From: CAZWHE01 sp964633825
Lineage (GTDB): Bacteria > Planctomycetota > B15-G4 > CAYZWU01
Assembly (NCBI GenBank): GCA_964633825.1
Contig: CAZWHE010000044.1
Span: forward strand, 1 to 25,733
Direction: 5' to 3'
DNA: 25,733 nucleotides
A program made the translations under genes and the position numbers. Positions within the stretch are counted from its first letter, which is position 1. Each line of letters begins with the position of its first letter. The notes under the pieces were generated by a model. The model made no database searches. It was given only the letters and a program-made list of their open reading frames with translations, and was not told where the DNA came from. Shown piece by piece: positions 1-8,177 of the stretch.

Positions 1-249
1 CTTTTGCCCCATCTGCCGCACTCTGGCGCGCCTGCACTCGATGTTTTTTGCATAGTTGAGGTAGAATAACTCGCATGTCGGTTCGTTGCGTTATAAAAGA
101 GATGCCGCTCATGCAAGCCGCCGCCCTGTTCTTGCCGGCTGCGTGTTCGGGCAACGGAAACCGGACCGCTCTCCATGAGGAGAACGCAAAAGTGTCGATG
201 CGGAAGGTGAGTTGATGGAAATTTACAGCAGACGTTGAGGAGCGCTGCC
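1..249. other. Leading region without a convincing gene
   Basis: No reading frame here has recognisable protein character. Frame 1 is open from the first base to a TAA at 67-69 and could be the last 22 codons of a gene starting outside the window, but nothing in its residues supports that. An AT-rich patch with TATAAA at 92-97 could be a -10 element for the small genes that follow, but no good -35 sits at the right distance. No tRNA-like fold or terminator hairpin was recognised. Confidence 0.4.
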
Positions 250-420
250 GTGGCGAAGAAGAAATTCAAGAAACCCCGGTTCTGCGACCATGCCTGCGAT
301 TACGCGGACTGGCCGAAGGACGATGCTTTCGACGGATCGAGAAGCTGCAGGACTTTCCAGGCGCTCTACTGCAAGAAACTGAAACGAACGGTCCAGAAAA
401 ACGGGCCCTGCCAGGTGTAA
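250..420 (+). CDS. Small basic cysteine-containing protein, unknown function
   Basis: A 56-residue protein that I do not recognise. It starts with a lysine-rich stretch (AKKKFKK) and has five cysteines, two of them early as CDHAC, then three more spaced through the C-terminal half, the last in the terminal CQV. This could be a small metal-binding fold, but it lacks the paired CxxC knuckles of a classical zinc ribbon. I chose GTG 250 rather than the in-frame TTG at 235 because a strong Shine-Dalgarno-like GAGGAG (237-242) sits about seven bases before the GTG; from the TTG that sequence would be inside the gene. The stop is four bases before the next ATG, so the two small genes are almost certainly co-transcribed. 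Both are cytosolic by appearance, with no signal peptide. Confidence 0.6.
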   Translation: MAKKKFKKPRFCDHACDYADWPKDDAFDGSRSCRTFQALYCKKLKRTVQKNGPCQV

Positions 421-424
421 AACA

Positions 425-688
425 ATGGCCAAAGGACGGCACTACTCGAATTACCAGAAAGGGATCATCAAGCGTTACTACGAGAACAAGGAAACGCTCA
501 TGACCCAGAAGCTCGGCGAGATCGTCACCGAGCTCTATCTCTGTACGAGCGACAAGAAAAAAGACCGTCTCTGGGAAAGAGCGCACAAAGCCCTCTTGAA
601 TGCGGGCGTGCCCGGAGTGCGCGCCGACAGGGTCGTGGCCGACGGCGACGTGGAGAAGCTGGCCAAGCTCGTGGAAGAGATTTTCTGA
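425..688 (+). CDS. Small conserved-looking basic protein, unknown function
   Basis: An 87-residue, soluble, highly charged protein, probably mostly helical (YQKGIIKRYYEN near residues 10-21; DKKKDRLWERAHKAL near residues 43-57). It lacks a signal peptide, membrane segment or catalytic motif. From memory, similar small proteins with an RYYEN...KLGEIVTELYL...KKDRLWER pattern recur as hypothetical proteins in planctomycete genomes, but I cannot check this. It begins four bases after the stop of the cysteine-containing small protein, indicating a two-gene operon and perhaps a shared role. It converges on the FG-GAP gene with only ten bases between the two stops, and I see no hairpin terminator in that gap. 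Confidence 0.75.
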   Translation: MAKGRHYSNYQKGIIKRYYENKETLMTQKLGEIVTELYLCTSDKKKDRLWERAHKALLNAGVPGVRADRVVADGDVEKLAKLVEEIF

Positions 689-698
689 CGCACCCTTT

Positions 699-2525
699 TT
701 AGTGGACAACCCTCCCCATGAAATTGGTGAACGATCCCTGTCCCGCCGCCGGGTTCGTCCCGGTCAGCCCCTGGAAGTAAACTTCCTGGCCGATCAGCCC
801 CGGGTTGTTGGGGATGTTCACCGGTTGCGTGATTTCGCCGGTCCCGGGGATGACGGCGTTGTCGAGAAGCCTGTAGAGGCCGGCCCCTGTGGGGAGATAG
901 AACCATCCGAAAGAGGGGAAGTACTGCTTTGCCGCCGACAGGGAAGCGAGGATGTAGGCTCTTTGGCCCGGCTCGTCGTGGATGGTGAGGCCGATCGTGC
1001 TTCCTATTCCCATATATCCCTGTTCGTGGAGCCGGTGGCCGCTCATGTAAAGCCCGCCCCGTTCGTTCCGCACGTGGTAGGTCTCCCAACCGACGTTCGA
1101 GGGATAATAGGCTTCGGGAAGGTCGTAGAGGTTCACGTCCACGCCGTAATCATGGGATGAGAGCACGCCCAGCTCGATGTCGCCGTCGCCGTCAACGTCT
1201 CCGATCGTGGCGCCGTTCATGTAGGTGAACCCGCTGGGCCGCAGAGGGAAGCCGGGCAGGTCGTTGCCGTTCGAATCGACGCCGAAGAGGTAGCCGACGA
1301 GATCGGGACCGACCACTTCGGCCATGTTGTGGTCGGCGAAGATCTCCATCAGGCCGTCGTTATCGATGTCGGCCACGGTGAGAGGGCCTTCCGATCCCCC
1401 TCCGTGGCTCTGGCGATAGGGAAAACCGGGTTTTGTGATTCCCGACGCGGTCCAGGCCCAGAAGCAGTCGCTGGGGTACGACATGAACCCGGCCCGGCCG
1501 CAGAGGACCTCCAGCTCGCCGTCCCCTTCCAGGTCGGTCACCGTGGGCGGACAGTAGGTCCATGTGCCGACCAGCTTGGGCCATCCCGAAACGGTCGTGC
1601 CGTCGTGGTGAAAAGCGTAACACCCGGCCGCATCCTTGTGGGCGCCCACGATGATCTCGAGGTCGCCGTCGCCGTCGAGGTCGGCGAACGCCGACGACTG
1701 GTAGCTGAAGTTGCAGTTCGCGATCTGAATGGGCCATCCGGGCAGGTGGTTGCCGTCCGTGTCGAGGAGGTAAAGGCTGTCATAAGACATGTAGGTAATC
1801 TCGAGATCGCCGTCGTTGTCCACATCGGCCACGCCCGCCGTGCCCGTGGGTACGTGGTCGAGGGAAACGGGCCAGTTGCCGCCCCATTCGGTTCCGTCGT
1901 ATTCGACGACATGAAGCAGCCCGAGGGGATAGTCCCTCTCTCCGGCGATGATCTCGAGGTCGCCGTCAAAGTCGATGTCACCCAGCGAGGGGGAGCCGGC
2001 GAGGTTGTTGTTGTTGAAGTTCATGGGAAATCCCGGCAGGACGTTTCCGAGATGGTCGATGATATAGAGGCGTCCCTGGTCCACCCAGCCGCGCGTGAAC
2101 TGGACGATCTCGAGGTCGCCGTCTCCGTCGAGGTCACCCACGCCGGGAGCCTTCTGGGCCATTTCGTTGACCGTGACGGGAAACCCCGGCATGGCCGCGC
2201 CCGTCGTGTCCCAGGCATAGACCCTGTCGTCCGTGCTCGAGGTGATGATCTCGAGAAGGCCGTCCCCGTCGAGATCGGCGAAGACGAGGCCGCGCGACGG
2301 AGCGAAATTGCCGGCCGATCCGATCGTGACGGGCCACCCCGTCATCTGCGGCGGGGTCCTGTTTCCCGGGCCGCTCTGCGGAAGAGAGCCGTGAAAATCC
2401 GAGATCACGGCCGTCCCGGGAACGGGCGAGGCCTCGTCCGTCGTCGTGATGATCTTGCCTGTCTGTGCGGAGACTGCTGTCACAAAAAGGATGAAGAACA
2501 TGGCCGGGAAAATGATGAGCTTCAT
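699..2525 (-). CDS. Secreted FG-GAP/VCBS repeat (beta-propeller) protein
   Basis: A 608-residue exported protein. Residues 1-20 form a clean signal peptide (hydrophobic core FPAMFFILFVTAVSA, likely cleavage after SAQ). The body has eight calcium-binding-type loops of the form [AG]D(L/I/V)DxDGxxE(I/V/L), each followed by a variable segment and usually a PGFP or PGWP turn, which is the signature of an FG-GAP/VCBS integrin-alpha-like seven- or eight-bladed propeller. Such propellers are usually extracellular calcium-stabilised binding scaffolds; no enzyme motif is visible. The last ~100 residues form a separate module (GSTIGLTI..., then IPNNPGLIGQEVYFQ) that resembles C-terminal beta-sandwich modules I have seen on secreted planctomycete proteins. 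The ATG is preceded by AAAGGATC as ribosome binding site and by a good promoter. It appears to be a single-gene unit. Confidence 0.85.
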   Translation of the reverse strand: MKLIIFPAMFFILFVTAVSAQTGKIITTTDEASPVPGTAVISDFHGSLPQSGPGNRTPPQMTGWPVTIGSAGNFAPSRGLVFADLDGDGLLEIITSSTDDRVYAWDTTGAAMPGFPVTVNEMAQKAPGVGDLDGDGDLEIVQFTRGWVDQGRLYIIDHLGNVLPGFPMNFNNNNLAGSPSLGDIDFDGDLEIIAGERDYPLGLLHVVEYDGTEWGGNWPVSLDHVPTGTAGVADVDNDGDLEITYMSYDSLYLLDTDGNHLPGWPIQIANCNFSYQSSAFADLDGDGDLEIIVGAHKDAAGCYAFHHDGTTVSGWPKLVGTWTYCPPTVTDLEGDGELEVLCGRAGFMSYPSDCFWAWTASGITKPGFPYRQSHGGGSEGPLTVADIDNDGLMEIFADHNMAEVVGPDLVGYLFGVDSNGNDLPGFPLRPSGFTYMNGATIGDVDGDGDIELGVLSSHDYGVDVNLYDLPEAYYPSNVGWETYHVRNERGGLYMSGHRLHEQGYMGIGSTIGLTIHDEPGQRAYILASLSAAKQYFPSFGWFYLPTGAGLYRLLDNAVIPGTGEITQPVNIPNNPGLIGQEVYFQGLTGTNPAAGQGSFTNFMGRVVH

Positions 2526-2598
2526 TTCAAGATCCTTTCGTTTCGACTGTCGAGGCTTTGACCCCGAAGCGGCTGCCGGCCGCTTGTCTAATGTAATT

Positions 2599-2626
2599 AT
2601 TTTAATCTATTTATACCGAGCGTCAA
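2599..2626 (-). promoter_or_regulatory. Sigma70-like promoter of the FG-GAP gene
   Basis: On the minus strand, TTGACG (2626-2621), a 16-base spacer and TAAAAT (2604-2599) lie about 74 bases before the ATG at 2525. The region is strikingly AT-rich within GC-rich surroundings, which supports promoter function. This is inferred from sequence alone. Confidence 0.5.
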
Positions 2627-2666
2627 GCCCCTTCATATGCGCCGTGCTGGACGCGGACTCTTCCTG

Positions 2667-2675
2667 TGCTATAAG
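2667..2675 (+). promoter_or_regulatory. Candidate extended -10 promoter of the thioredoxin-like gene
   Basis: TGC-TATAAG forms an extended -10 (TGn plus TATAAG) about 33 bases before the ATG at 2708. No good -35 is found at the usual distance, which is tolerable for extended -10 promoters. It is divergent from the FG-GAP promoter in the same 182-base intergenic region. Confidence 0.35.
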
Positions 2676-2707
2676 TATGGTTCATTGGTCAACGAAAGGA
2701 TAAAAAC

Positions 2708-3736
2708 ATGTCGTTTTCCGGAAATATTATTGTTACGAGCTTCCTTTCCGCCCTTTTTTTCGGGGCTCCTGCAGCGGCCGCTACAGGCGAGGAGTGGGAA
2801 GTCGATCTTACCGCGGCTCTGGCCAAGGCGGAGAAAAGCAACAGGATCGTGCTGGCCGATTTTACAGGATCGGATTGGTGCGGTTGGTGCATCCGGCTCG
2901 AGAAAGAGGTCTTCAGCCGGGAAAAATTCAAGGATTTCGCCGCCGAGAAGGTCGTGCTCTGTGCGATCGACTTTCCCCGGGACAAGAGCAAGATCACACC
3001 CGAGCAGGCAAAGAAAAACGAGGAATACAGCTCGCGCTACGGTGTTCAGGGCTATCCGTCGATTTACCTCCTCGAGCCCGACGGATCGGTTTTTCTAAAG
3101 ACGGGGTACCGGGAGGGAGGCGCGGAATCGTACGTCGAGTTCCTGCGTTCGGTCATCGGAGCGCGTGAGAAGGTCAAGGCCTTTAAAGGAAAGGAAAAGC
3201 CCGACCTCCAAGCCGCGGAAAAACTCTTGAGCGGCATTCCCGACGAAGCCCTTGTTCTGCGCGCCCTCGTCGTGATGGCGGCTTTTCCGCAGGATCGTGT
3301 GAAGGAGAGAGCCGAGGCGGCTTACAACCTGATCAAAGCGGGCCGGGACAGGGGCGGCGCCCATCTCGGTTATCTGAAGGAGGTGGCCGGCCGGGATCCC
3401 GGTAATTTCTACGAGAGAATCGCTCGGGAAACCATTATGAACGATCTGAACCTGGCGCTGAGCCGGGCGGTCAAGATCCTGAGACAGCCTCCCGAAGATA
3501 ACGCGGAGGCAAAGATCCGAGAGAAAGGCGAGCGCCTGCTCGAGCTCACCCGCAAGGCCGAAACCACCTTCGGGGAGAAAGTCAAAGGGCAGGAAATATA
3601 CGTCTTTCGTGCGATCGCCTATCGCTTGCTCGATGACCAGGCCGGAGTTGACAAGGCCTGGAAGAAAGCCGTTGAGATCGATCCCGATGGCGCTATCCTC
3701 AAGAAGGCCAAAGGGCTGGTCCGCCCAACGGAATAA
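2708..3736 (+). CDS. Exported thioredoxin-fold protein with CGWC motif
   Basis: A 342-residue protein with an N-terminal hydrophobic signal (residues 5-25) followed by a thioredoxin-like domain at about 32-150. The dithiol motif is CGWC at residues 58-61 in the context SDWCGWCIRLEKEVF, typical of the Thioredoxin_7/DsbDgamma-like group. The cis-proline loop is in YGVQGYPSIY, and a DG turn follows. The C-terminal half (about 160-342) is helical and ends with TPR-like text (IAYRLLDDQAGVDKAWKKAVEIDPDG). Likely role: periplasmic disulfide reductase, isomerase or cytochrome-maturation-type thiol protein; the substrate is unknown. The start is supported by AAAGGA nine bases upstream. It is followed after 74 bases by lhgO, so co-transcription is possible but unproven. 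Confidence 0.85.
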   Translation: MSFSGNIIVTSFLSALFFGAPAAAATGEEWEVDLTAALAKAEKSNRIVLADFTGSDWCGWCIRLEKEVFSREKFKDFAAEKVVLCAIDFPRDKSKITPEQAKKNEEYSSRYGVQGYPSIYLLEPDGSVFLKTGYREGGAESYVEFLRSVIGAREKVKAFKGKEKPDLQAAEKLLSGIPDEALVLRALVVMAAFPQDRVKERAEAAYNLIKAGRDRGGAHLGYLKEVAGRDPGNFYERIARETIMNDLNLALSRAVKILRQPPEDNAEAKIREKGERLLELTRKAETTFGEKVKGQEIYVFRAIAYRLLDDQAGVDKAWKKAVEIDPDGAILKKAKGLVRPTE

Positions 3737-3810
3737 ACAAGCCGGTTTGATCGTCGCTGAAGCGGCTCGCAAGCCGCAATGCCGAGGTCAAGGAGGAAGG
3801 AACAGGGTCC

Positions 3811-5025
3811 GTGACGGAGAGCGTCCGGTACGACATTGCCGTTGTCGGCGGCGGGATCGTGGGGACCGCGGCGGCCATGGCTCTCTCGGAACGACCCGGC
3901 CTCTCGCTCATCCTTCTCGAAGCCGAAGAGAAACTCGCCTCCCACCAGACAGGCCACAACTCGGGCGTGATTCACTCGGGCCTCTACTACAAACCGGGGT
4001 CTCTCAAGGCCGGGAATTGTGTCGAAGGCCGCAAGGCGCTCTACCGCTTCTGCATGGAAAACGACATTCCCCACGATCGGTGCGGCAAGGTCGTAGTGGC
4101 CACCAGGGAGAGCGAACTGCCCGCTCTCGATGAGCTCGAAAGGCGGGGGCATGATAACGGGCTCGAGGGGCTCGAACGACTCGGCCCGGAGGAAATCAGG
4201 GAGCACGAACCCCACGTTCACGGCATAGCCGGCCTCCTCGTGCCCGAGACCGGCATCGTCGATTTCGCGGCCGTCACCGAGGCGTATGCCGCGAAGGTCC
4301 GCGAGGCGGGGGGTGAGATCAGAACGGGAAGCAAGGTCGTCAAGGTCGTTCGGGACAGAGGCGATCTCCTCGTCGAAACAGCGAACGGCACGGTGCGCAG
4401 CCGAAACCTGATCAACTGCGGCGGGCTTCAGTGCGACCGCGTCGCCCGCATGTGCGGCGTCGATCCCGGGATGAGGGTCATCCCATTTCGCGGGGAGTAC
4501 TACAGGCTCGCCGGGAACCGCGCCTTCCTGGTGAAAAACCTGGTCTATCCTGTTCCCGATCCGAGGTTTCCCTTTCTGGGCGTCCATTTTACACGCATGG
4601 TCCACGGCGGTATCGAGGCCGGACCGAATGCCGTGCTCTCTTTCGAGCGCGAGGGATACGGCCCGGGGAGCTTCGCTCTCCGCGATTTCGTCGATATCGT
4701 CACCTATCCCGGATTCTGGCGGATGGCGTCCGTTTACTGGAGGATGGGGTTGGGTGAGTTTCGGCGCTCCTTCAGCAAACAGGCTTTCGTGAAAGCATTG
4801 CAGCGGCTTCTCCCCGAGATCGAACCGGGGGATGTCTATCCCGCCGGCGCCGGAGTGCGCGCCCAGGCGCTCGCTCCCGACGGCCGCCTTCTCGACGATT
4901 TCCGCGTTGTCGAGGGGGAAAGGATGATCCATGTGCTCAACGCCCCCAGCCCGGCGGCCACCGCTTCGATCAGCATCGGCCGTGCCGTCGCCGGGATGGC
5001 GGCTGATAAATTCGACCTCGACTGA
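3811..5025 (+). CDS. lhgO: L-2-hydroxyglutarate dehydrogenase/oxidase
   Basis: A 404-residue FAD-dependent oxidoreductase of the DAO family. The family oxidises L-2-hydroxyglutarate to 2-oxoglutarate, passing electrons to the quinone pool or oxygen. The N-terminus has the Rossmann FAD-binding glycine motif GGGIVG at residues 13-18, followed by the LhgO-characteristic HQTGHNSGVIHSGLYY segment (from about residue 48) and KAGNCVEGR. A PFRGEYY segment and the C-terminal AGAGVRAQ...LNAPSPAATASISIG complete the family pattern, and the length matches family members of roughly 400 residues. The start is GTG 3811; AGGAGG lies 14 bases upstream, longer than ideal, but the first residues fit the domain start. 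It acts on a product of promiscuous malate dehydrogenase or of lysine/glutarate catabolism (family knowledge). It precedes ppsA in the same direction with a 117-base gap. Confidence 0.93.
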   Translation: MTESVRYDIAVVGGGIVGTAAAMALSERPGLSLILLEAEEKLASHQTGHNSGVIHSGLYYKPGSLKAGNCVEGRKALYRFCMENDIPHDRCGKVVVATRESELPALDELERRGHDNGLEGLERLGPEEIREHEPHVHGIAGLLVPETGIVDFAAVTEAYAAKVREAGGEIRTGSKVVKVVRDRGDLLVETANGTVRSRNLINCGGLQCDRVARMCGVDPGMRVIPFRGEYYRLAGNRAFLVKNLVYPVPDPRFPFLGVHFTRMVHGGIEAGPNAVLSFEREGYGPGSFALRDFVDIVTYPGFWRMASVYWRMGLGEFRRSFSKQAFVKALQRLLPEIEPGDVYPAGAGVRAQALAPDGRLLDDFRVVEGERMIHVLNAPSPAATASISIGRAVAGMAADKFDLD

Positions 5026-5042
5026 ACGATGCCGGGGCGATA

Positions 5043-5048
5043 TATACT
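5043..5048 (+). promoter_or_regulatory. ppsA: Weak candidate -10 element upstream of ppsA
   Basis: TATACT lies in an AT-rich patch (GATATATACTTG) 95 bases before the ppsA start, giving a leader long enough for regulation. I find no convincing -35, so this is tentative. The leader otherwise shows no recognisable riboswitch. Confidence 0.25.
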
Positions 5049-5142
5049 TGTGTTCTCTGAAAGCCGATTGTTTCGAACCGTTCGATCCTAATTGGTCCAG
5101 ATGCTTGCCGGGTGTGACGGTGTATGAAAAGGAGCTCATAAC

Positions 5143-7356
5143 ATGTCTGATTTCGAAATTCTGTGGTTTAAAGACGTAGGCCTCGAGGACCTGCCGACCG
5201 TGGGCGGCAAGAATTCCTCTCTGGGCGAGCTGATCAAGCTCGATGGGGTCAAGGTTCCCAACGGCTTTGCCATCACGACGAAAGCTTATGAGCACTTCAT
5301 GGCGCCGGTGAAGCAAAAGATATCCGAGCACATCGGCCGCCTCGAGGCCGACGGATACAACGACGTGGTCCTTCTGGATAAAACGTCCAAGGAGATCCGG
5401 CGGCTGGTTGAAAGCCAGCCCTTTGACAGGGAGTTCGAGATCTCGATTGCCGAGGCGTTCAAGCAGCTCGATCCGAAGCGCAACGTGGCGGTCCGTTCGT
5501 CGGCAACGGCCGAGGACCTCCCCGAAGCAAGCTTTGCCGGCCAGCAGGACACGTTCCTCAACGTGTCGAGCCTGAGCGACCTGCTCGACAAGACCAAGAA
5601 ATGCTTTTCTTCCCTCTTCACCGGCCGGGCCATGTCGTACCGCCACAGCAACAAGTTTCCCGAGGACAAGGTCTCGCTTTCCGTGGGCGTTCAGGAGATG
5701 GTGCGCGCCGACTGGAACGGCGTGAGCGGCGTGATGTTCACCATCGATACGGAAACGGGCAACGAAAACCTGCTCCTCATAACGCCCCACAAGGGCTTGG
5801 GCGAGGCGATCGTCCAGGGAGAAGTGAAGCCCGACGAGGTCTATGTCCTGCGCCATTCGGGCAAGGTGATCCAGAACCCTCTCAAGCTTCTCGACAACGA
5901 ACAGTATTCCGACCTGGGCCGCCAGGCCCTGATCATCGAAAGCCACTACAGAAAGAAGTACGAGCGCAATCTCTTCATGGATATCGAATGGGCCCAGGAC
6001 GGCGAGACCAAGGATCTCTATATCCTCCAGGCGCGGCCCGAGACCATTCACTCCAGGGCCGTCTCGTACAAGCGCTATTTCTTCGTCGACGACATCAAGA
6101 AGTTCGATCTCCTGGCCATGGGGCGCCCCGTGGGAACGAAGATCGGCCACGGAAAATCGAACGTCCTGAAGGACGTGAGCCAGATCGACTCCTTCAAGAA
6201 GGGGCAGGTCCTGGTCACGAAGATGACCGATCCCGACTGGGAGCCGATCATGAAGAAGTCCTCGGCCATCGTGACCGATCTGGGCGGCAGGACGTGCCAC
6301 GCCGCAATCGTGGCCCGCGAGATGGGCGTTCCCTGCGTGGTCGGCACGGAGACGGGAACGAAGGAGATCGCGCCGAAGGAAGAGGTCACCGTGAGCTGCG
6401 TGGAAGGGGAACAGGGCGCGGTCTTCAAGGGCCTGCCCAAGTACGACGTGGAAGAGATCAGCCTCGACGACATCCCCAAAACGCGGACGCGCATCATGCT
6501 CAATGTCGGTTCGCCCGAGATCGCCCTGGCCGCGGCGCGCCTGCCGCACGACGGCGTCGGCCTGGCGCGGCTCGAGTTCATCATCGCCTCCCACATCGGC
6601 CAGCATCCCCTCTACCTCCTCAAGCTCGGCAAGGAGGATTTCTTCGTGGAGAAGCTCGTGTCGGGGATCAGCCGCATCGCCGGCGCCTTCTATCCTTCTC
6701 CCGTGATCTTCCGCTTTTCGGATTTCAAGTCGAACGAGTACGCCAACCTCGTGGGCGGAAAGCCCTTCGAGCCGGAGGAGGAAAACCCCATGATCGGGTG
6801 GCGCGGCGCGTCCCGGTACTACGACGAGCGTTACAACGAAGCCTTCCGCCTCGAGTGCCACGCCATGAAAAAAGTGATCAACGAATTCGGCCTCGACAAC
6901 GTGAACGTCATGGTTCCCTTCGTGCGCACGCCGGCCGAAGCCGAGAAGGTGCGCGGCATCATCGACAACGAGGGCGTCAAGGCCGAGACCTATATGATGT
7001 GCGAGATTCCGTCGAACGTCATCCTGGCGGACCAGTTCCTCGAATACTTCGACGGGTTCTCGATCGGGTCGAACGACCTGACGCAAACCACGCTCGGCCT
7101 CGACAGGGATTCGGCCCATGTTTCCCACCTCTTTGACGAAAGAAACGAGGCGGTGAAGACATTGATCAAGCAGGTGATCGCCGTGTGCAAGAAGAAGGGC
7201 AAGAAGGTCGGGCTCTGCGGCCAGGGGCCTTCCGATTACCCCGACTTCGCCGAGTTCCTGGTCAAGTGCGGCATCGACAGCTTCTCCGTCACGCCCGACG
7301 TGGCCGTGAAGACGCGCCTTCTCGTCGCCGACGTTGAGTCGAAGCTCGGGTCATGA
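5143..7356 (+). CDS. ppsA: Phosphoenolpyruvate synthase (pyruvate, water dikinase)
   Basis: A 737-residue enzyme with the full PEP synthase architecture. The family converts pyruvate, ATP and water to PEP, AMP and phosphate in the first step of gluconeogenesis from pyruvate. The N-terminal ATP-grasp/PPDK_N domain (about 10-330) begins with VGGKNSSLGE and contains VRSSATAEDLPEASFAGQQ. The swivelling phosphohistidine domain has GGRTCHAAIVARE with catalytic His386. The C-terminal PEP/pyruvate barrel (about 440-735) has GSNDLTQTTLGLDRDS and GLCGQGPSDYPDF, in which Cys692 corresponds to the catalytic cysteine. It is slightly shorter than the ~790 residues of the E. coli enzyme but lacks no motif. 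The start ATG has AAGGAG nine bases upstream. Pyruvate phosphate dikinase is less likely because of the PpsA-type C-terminal motif and the shorter length. Confidence 0.93.
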   Translation: MSDFEILWFKDVGLEDLPTVGGKNSSLGELIKLDGVKVPNGFAITTKAYEHFMAPVKQKISEHIGRLEADGYNDVVLLDKTSKEIRRLVESQPFDREFEISIAEAFKQLDPKRNVAVRSSATAEDLPEASFAGQQDTFLNVSSLSDLLDKTKKCFSSLFTGRAMSYRHSNKFPEDKVSLSVGVQEMVRADWNGVSGVMFTIDTETGNENLLLITPHKGLGEAIVQGEVKPDEVYVLRHSGKVIQNPLKLLDNEQYSDLGRQALIIESHYRKKYERNLFMDIEWAQDGETKDLYILQARPETIHSRAVSYKRYFFVDDIKKFDLLAMGRPVGTKIGHGKSNVLKDVSQIDSFKKGQVLVTKMTDPDWEPIMKKSSAIVTDLGGRTCHAAIVAREMGVPCVVGTETGTKEIAPKEEVTVSCVEGEQGAVFKGLPKYDVEEISLDDIPKTRTRIMLNVGSPEIALAAARLPHDGVGLARLEFIIASHIGQHPLYLLKLGKEDFFVEKLVSGISRIAGAFYPSPVIFRFSDFKSNEYANLVGGKPFEPEEENPMIGWRGASRYYDERYNEAFRLECHAMKKVINEFGLDNVNVMVPFVRTPAEAEKVRGIIDNEGVKAETYMMCEIPSNVILADQFLEYFDGFSIGSNDLTQTTLGLDRDSAHVSHLFDERNEAVKTLIKQVIAVCKKKGKKVGLCGQGPSDYPDFAEFLVKCGIDSFSVTPDVAVKTRLLVADVESKLGS

Positions 7357-7483
7357 GCGGTCCTGAGCGAATGCTGTGAATCGGCGTCCCGATATGATAT
7401 GACAAGCTCACGGCGCCGGACCGCCGCGACAGCGGCTGGTTCGGATTCTGTTCGCAATTGACATGAAACAAAGGGAGGTTCTC

Positions 7484-7780
7484 GTGAAAACCATGCAAAT
7501 GCTGCTCGTCCTGCTCTGCATCTCCGTTGCCCTGTCGGGGTGTCTCTTTACGCACGTCAAAACCCCTTATGACACCAACCTCGACAAAACGGTTCTGGGA
7601 GCCAAGAAAGGCGAAGCGACACTCAGGTCGGTTCTCTGGCTCGTCGCCTGGGGCGATGCGGGCACGGCGGCCGCTTCCGACAACGGCCAGATCAAAACGC
7701 TGAACCAGATGGACCGGGAAATCCTGAGCGTTCTTTTCGGGCTCTACTACCAGGAAACCACGATCGTTTACGGTAATTAG
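7484..7780 (+). CDS. TRL-like family lipoprotein (first copy)
   Basis: A 98-residue lipoprotein when started at GTG 7484. GGGAGG (7473-7478) is five bases before this GTG, whereas the in-frame ATG at 7463 lies upstream of it and would add seven polar residues before the signal. The signal peptide (TMQMLLVLLCISVALSGC) ends in a lipobox (LSGC). The mature part follows the TRL-like pattern: an N-terminal T-x-V-K-T-P strand, a LGAKKGEA turn, then WGDAGTAAASDNG, a single DR/DxE segment and a C-terminal TTIVYGN. The biochemical function of the TRL-like family is not established; the name comes from a tRNA-associated locus. This is the first gene of an operon-like run, followed after 29 bases by a paralogue. 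Confidence 0.75.
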   Translation: MKTMQMLLVLLCISVALSGCLFTHVKTPYDTNLDKTVLGAKKGEATLRSVLWLVAWGDAGTAAASDNGQIKTLNQMDREILSVLFGLYYQETTIVYGN

Positions 7781-7809
7781 CCGCAGCCCTGGAAAAGGAG
7801 TGTCATAAA

Positions 7810-8163
7810 ATGAAGAACATCTTTTTCCTGCTGGCAGTTGCGGCGCTCGCCCTGCCTCTGGCGGGCTGCTGCGGATACGGCCTGATCTACACCCACACGG
7901 TGAAGCCCCTCGATCTCGATCTCGACAGAACCGTCAACCATATCCAGTCCGGCGAGGGAGACATCAAAAGGTTCAGCTATTCCGTGGTCGACGTGGCCTG
8001 GGACAGCAACGCCATCGGCGACATCGCCAAGGCGGACGGGATCGACGAGATCTGCTTCGCTGATTTCGAGCTTCTTTCCGTTCTCGGGATCTGGAACCAG
8101 TACACGGTCCATATCTACGGCAAGAAAAGCGATACGGGCCGGCGCAAGCCCTTCCGTCCCTGA
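7810..8163 (+). CDS. TRL-like family lipoprotein (second copy)
   Basis: A 117-residue lipoprotein and divergent paralogue of the preceding gene. The signal peptide ends in LAGC with Cys20 as the lipidation site. The mature part shows the same order of elements: LIYTHTVKPLDLDLDRTV, a short GEGDIK turn, a VAWDSNAIGDIAKADGID segment (the equivalent of WGDAGTAAASDNG), a SVLGIW strand and YTVHIYGK at the end. A basic tail (RRKPFRP) extends beyond the usual TRL end. AAGGAG about nine bases upstream supports the ATG. The gene lies 14 bases before the P-loop gene. Likely an outer- or inner-membrane-anchored periplasmic protein of unknown role. Confidence 0.75.
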   Translation: MKNIFFLLAVAALALPLAGCCGYGLIYTHTVKPLDLDLDRTVNHIQSGEGDIKRFSYSVVDVAWDSNAIGDIAKADGIDEICFADFELLSVLGIWNQYTVHIYGKKSDTGRRKPFRP

Positions 8164-8177
8164 AAGGAGGAGCATCC

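Noticed and set aside
3619..7128. Open frame of 1169 codons on the minus strand
   Set aside because: It is antisense to lhgO and ppsA, both of which have complete family motifs on the plus strand. It has no recognisable domain and low-complexity His/Asp/Arg-rich text typical of the complement of GC-rich genes.
7458..7463. TTGACA as a possible -35 box
   Set aside because: A -10 at proper spacing would lie on the ribosome binding site and start codon of the first TRL-like gene, and no TATAAT-like sequence is found there.
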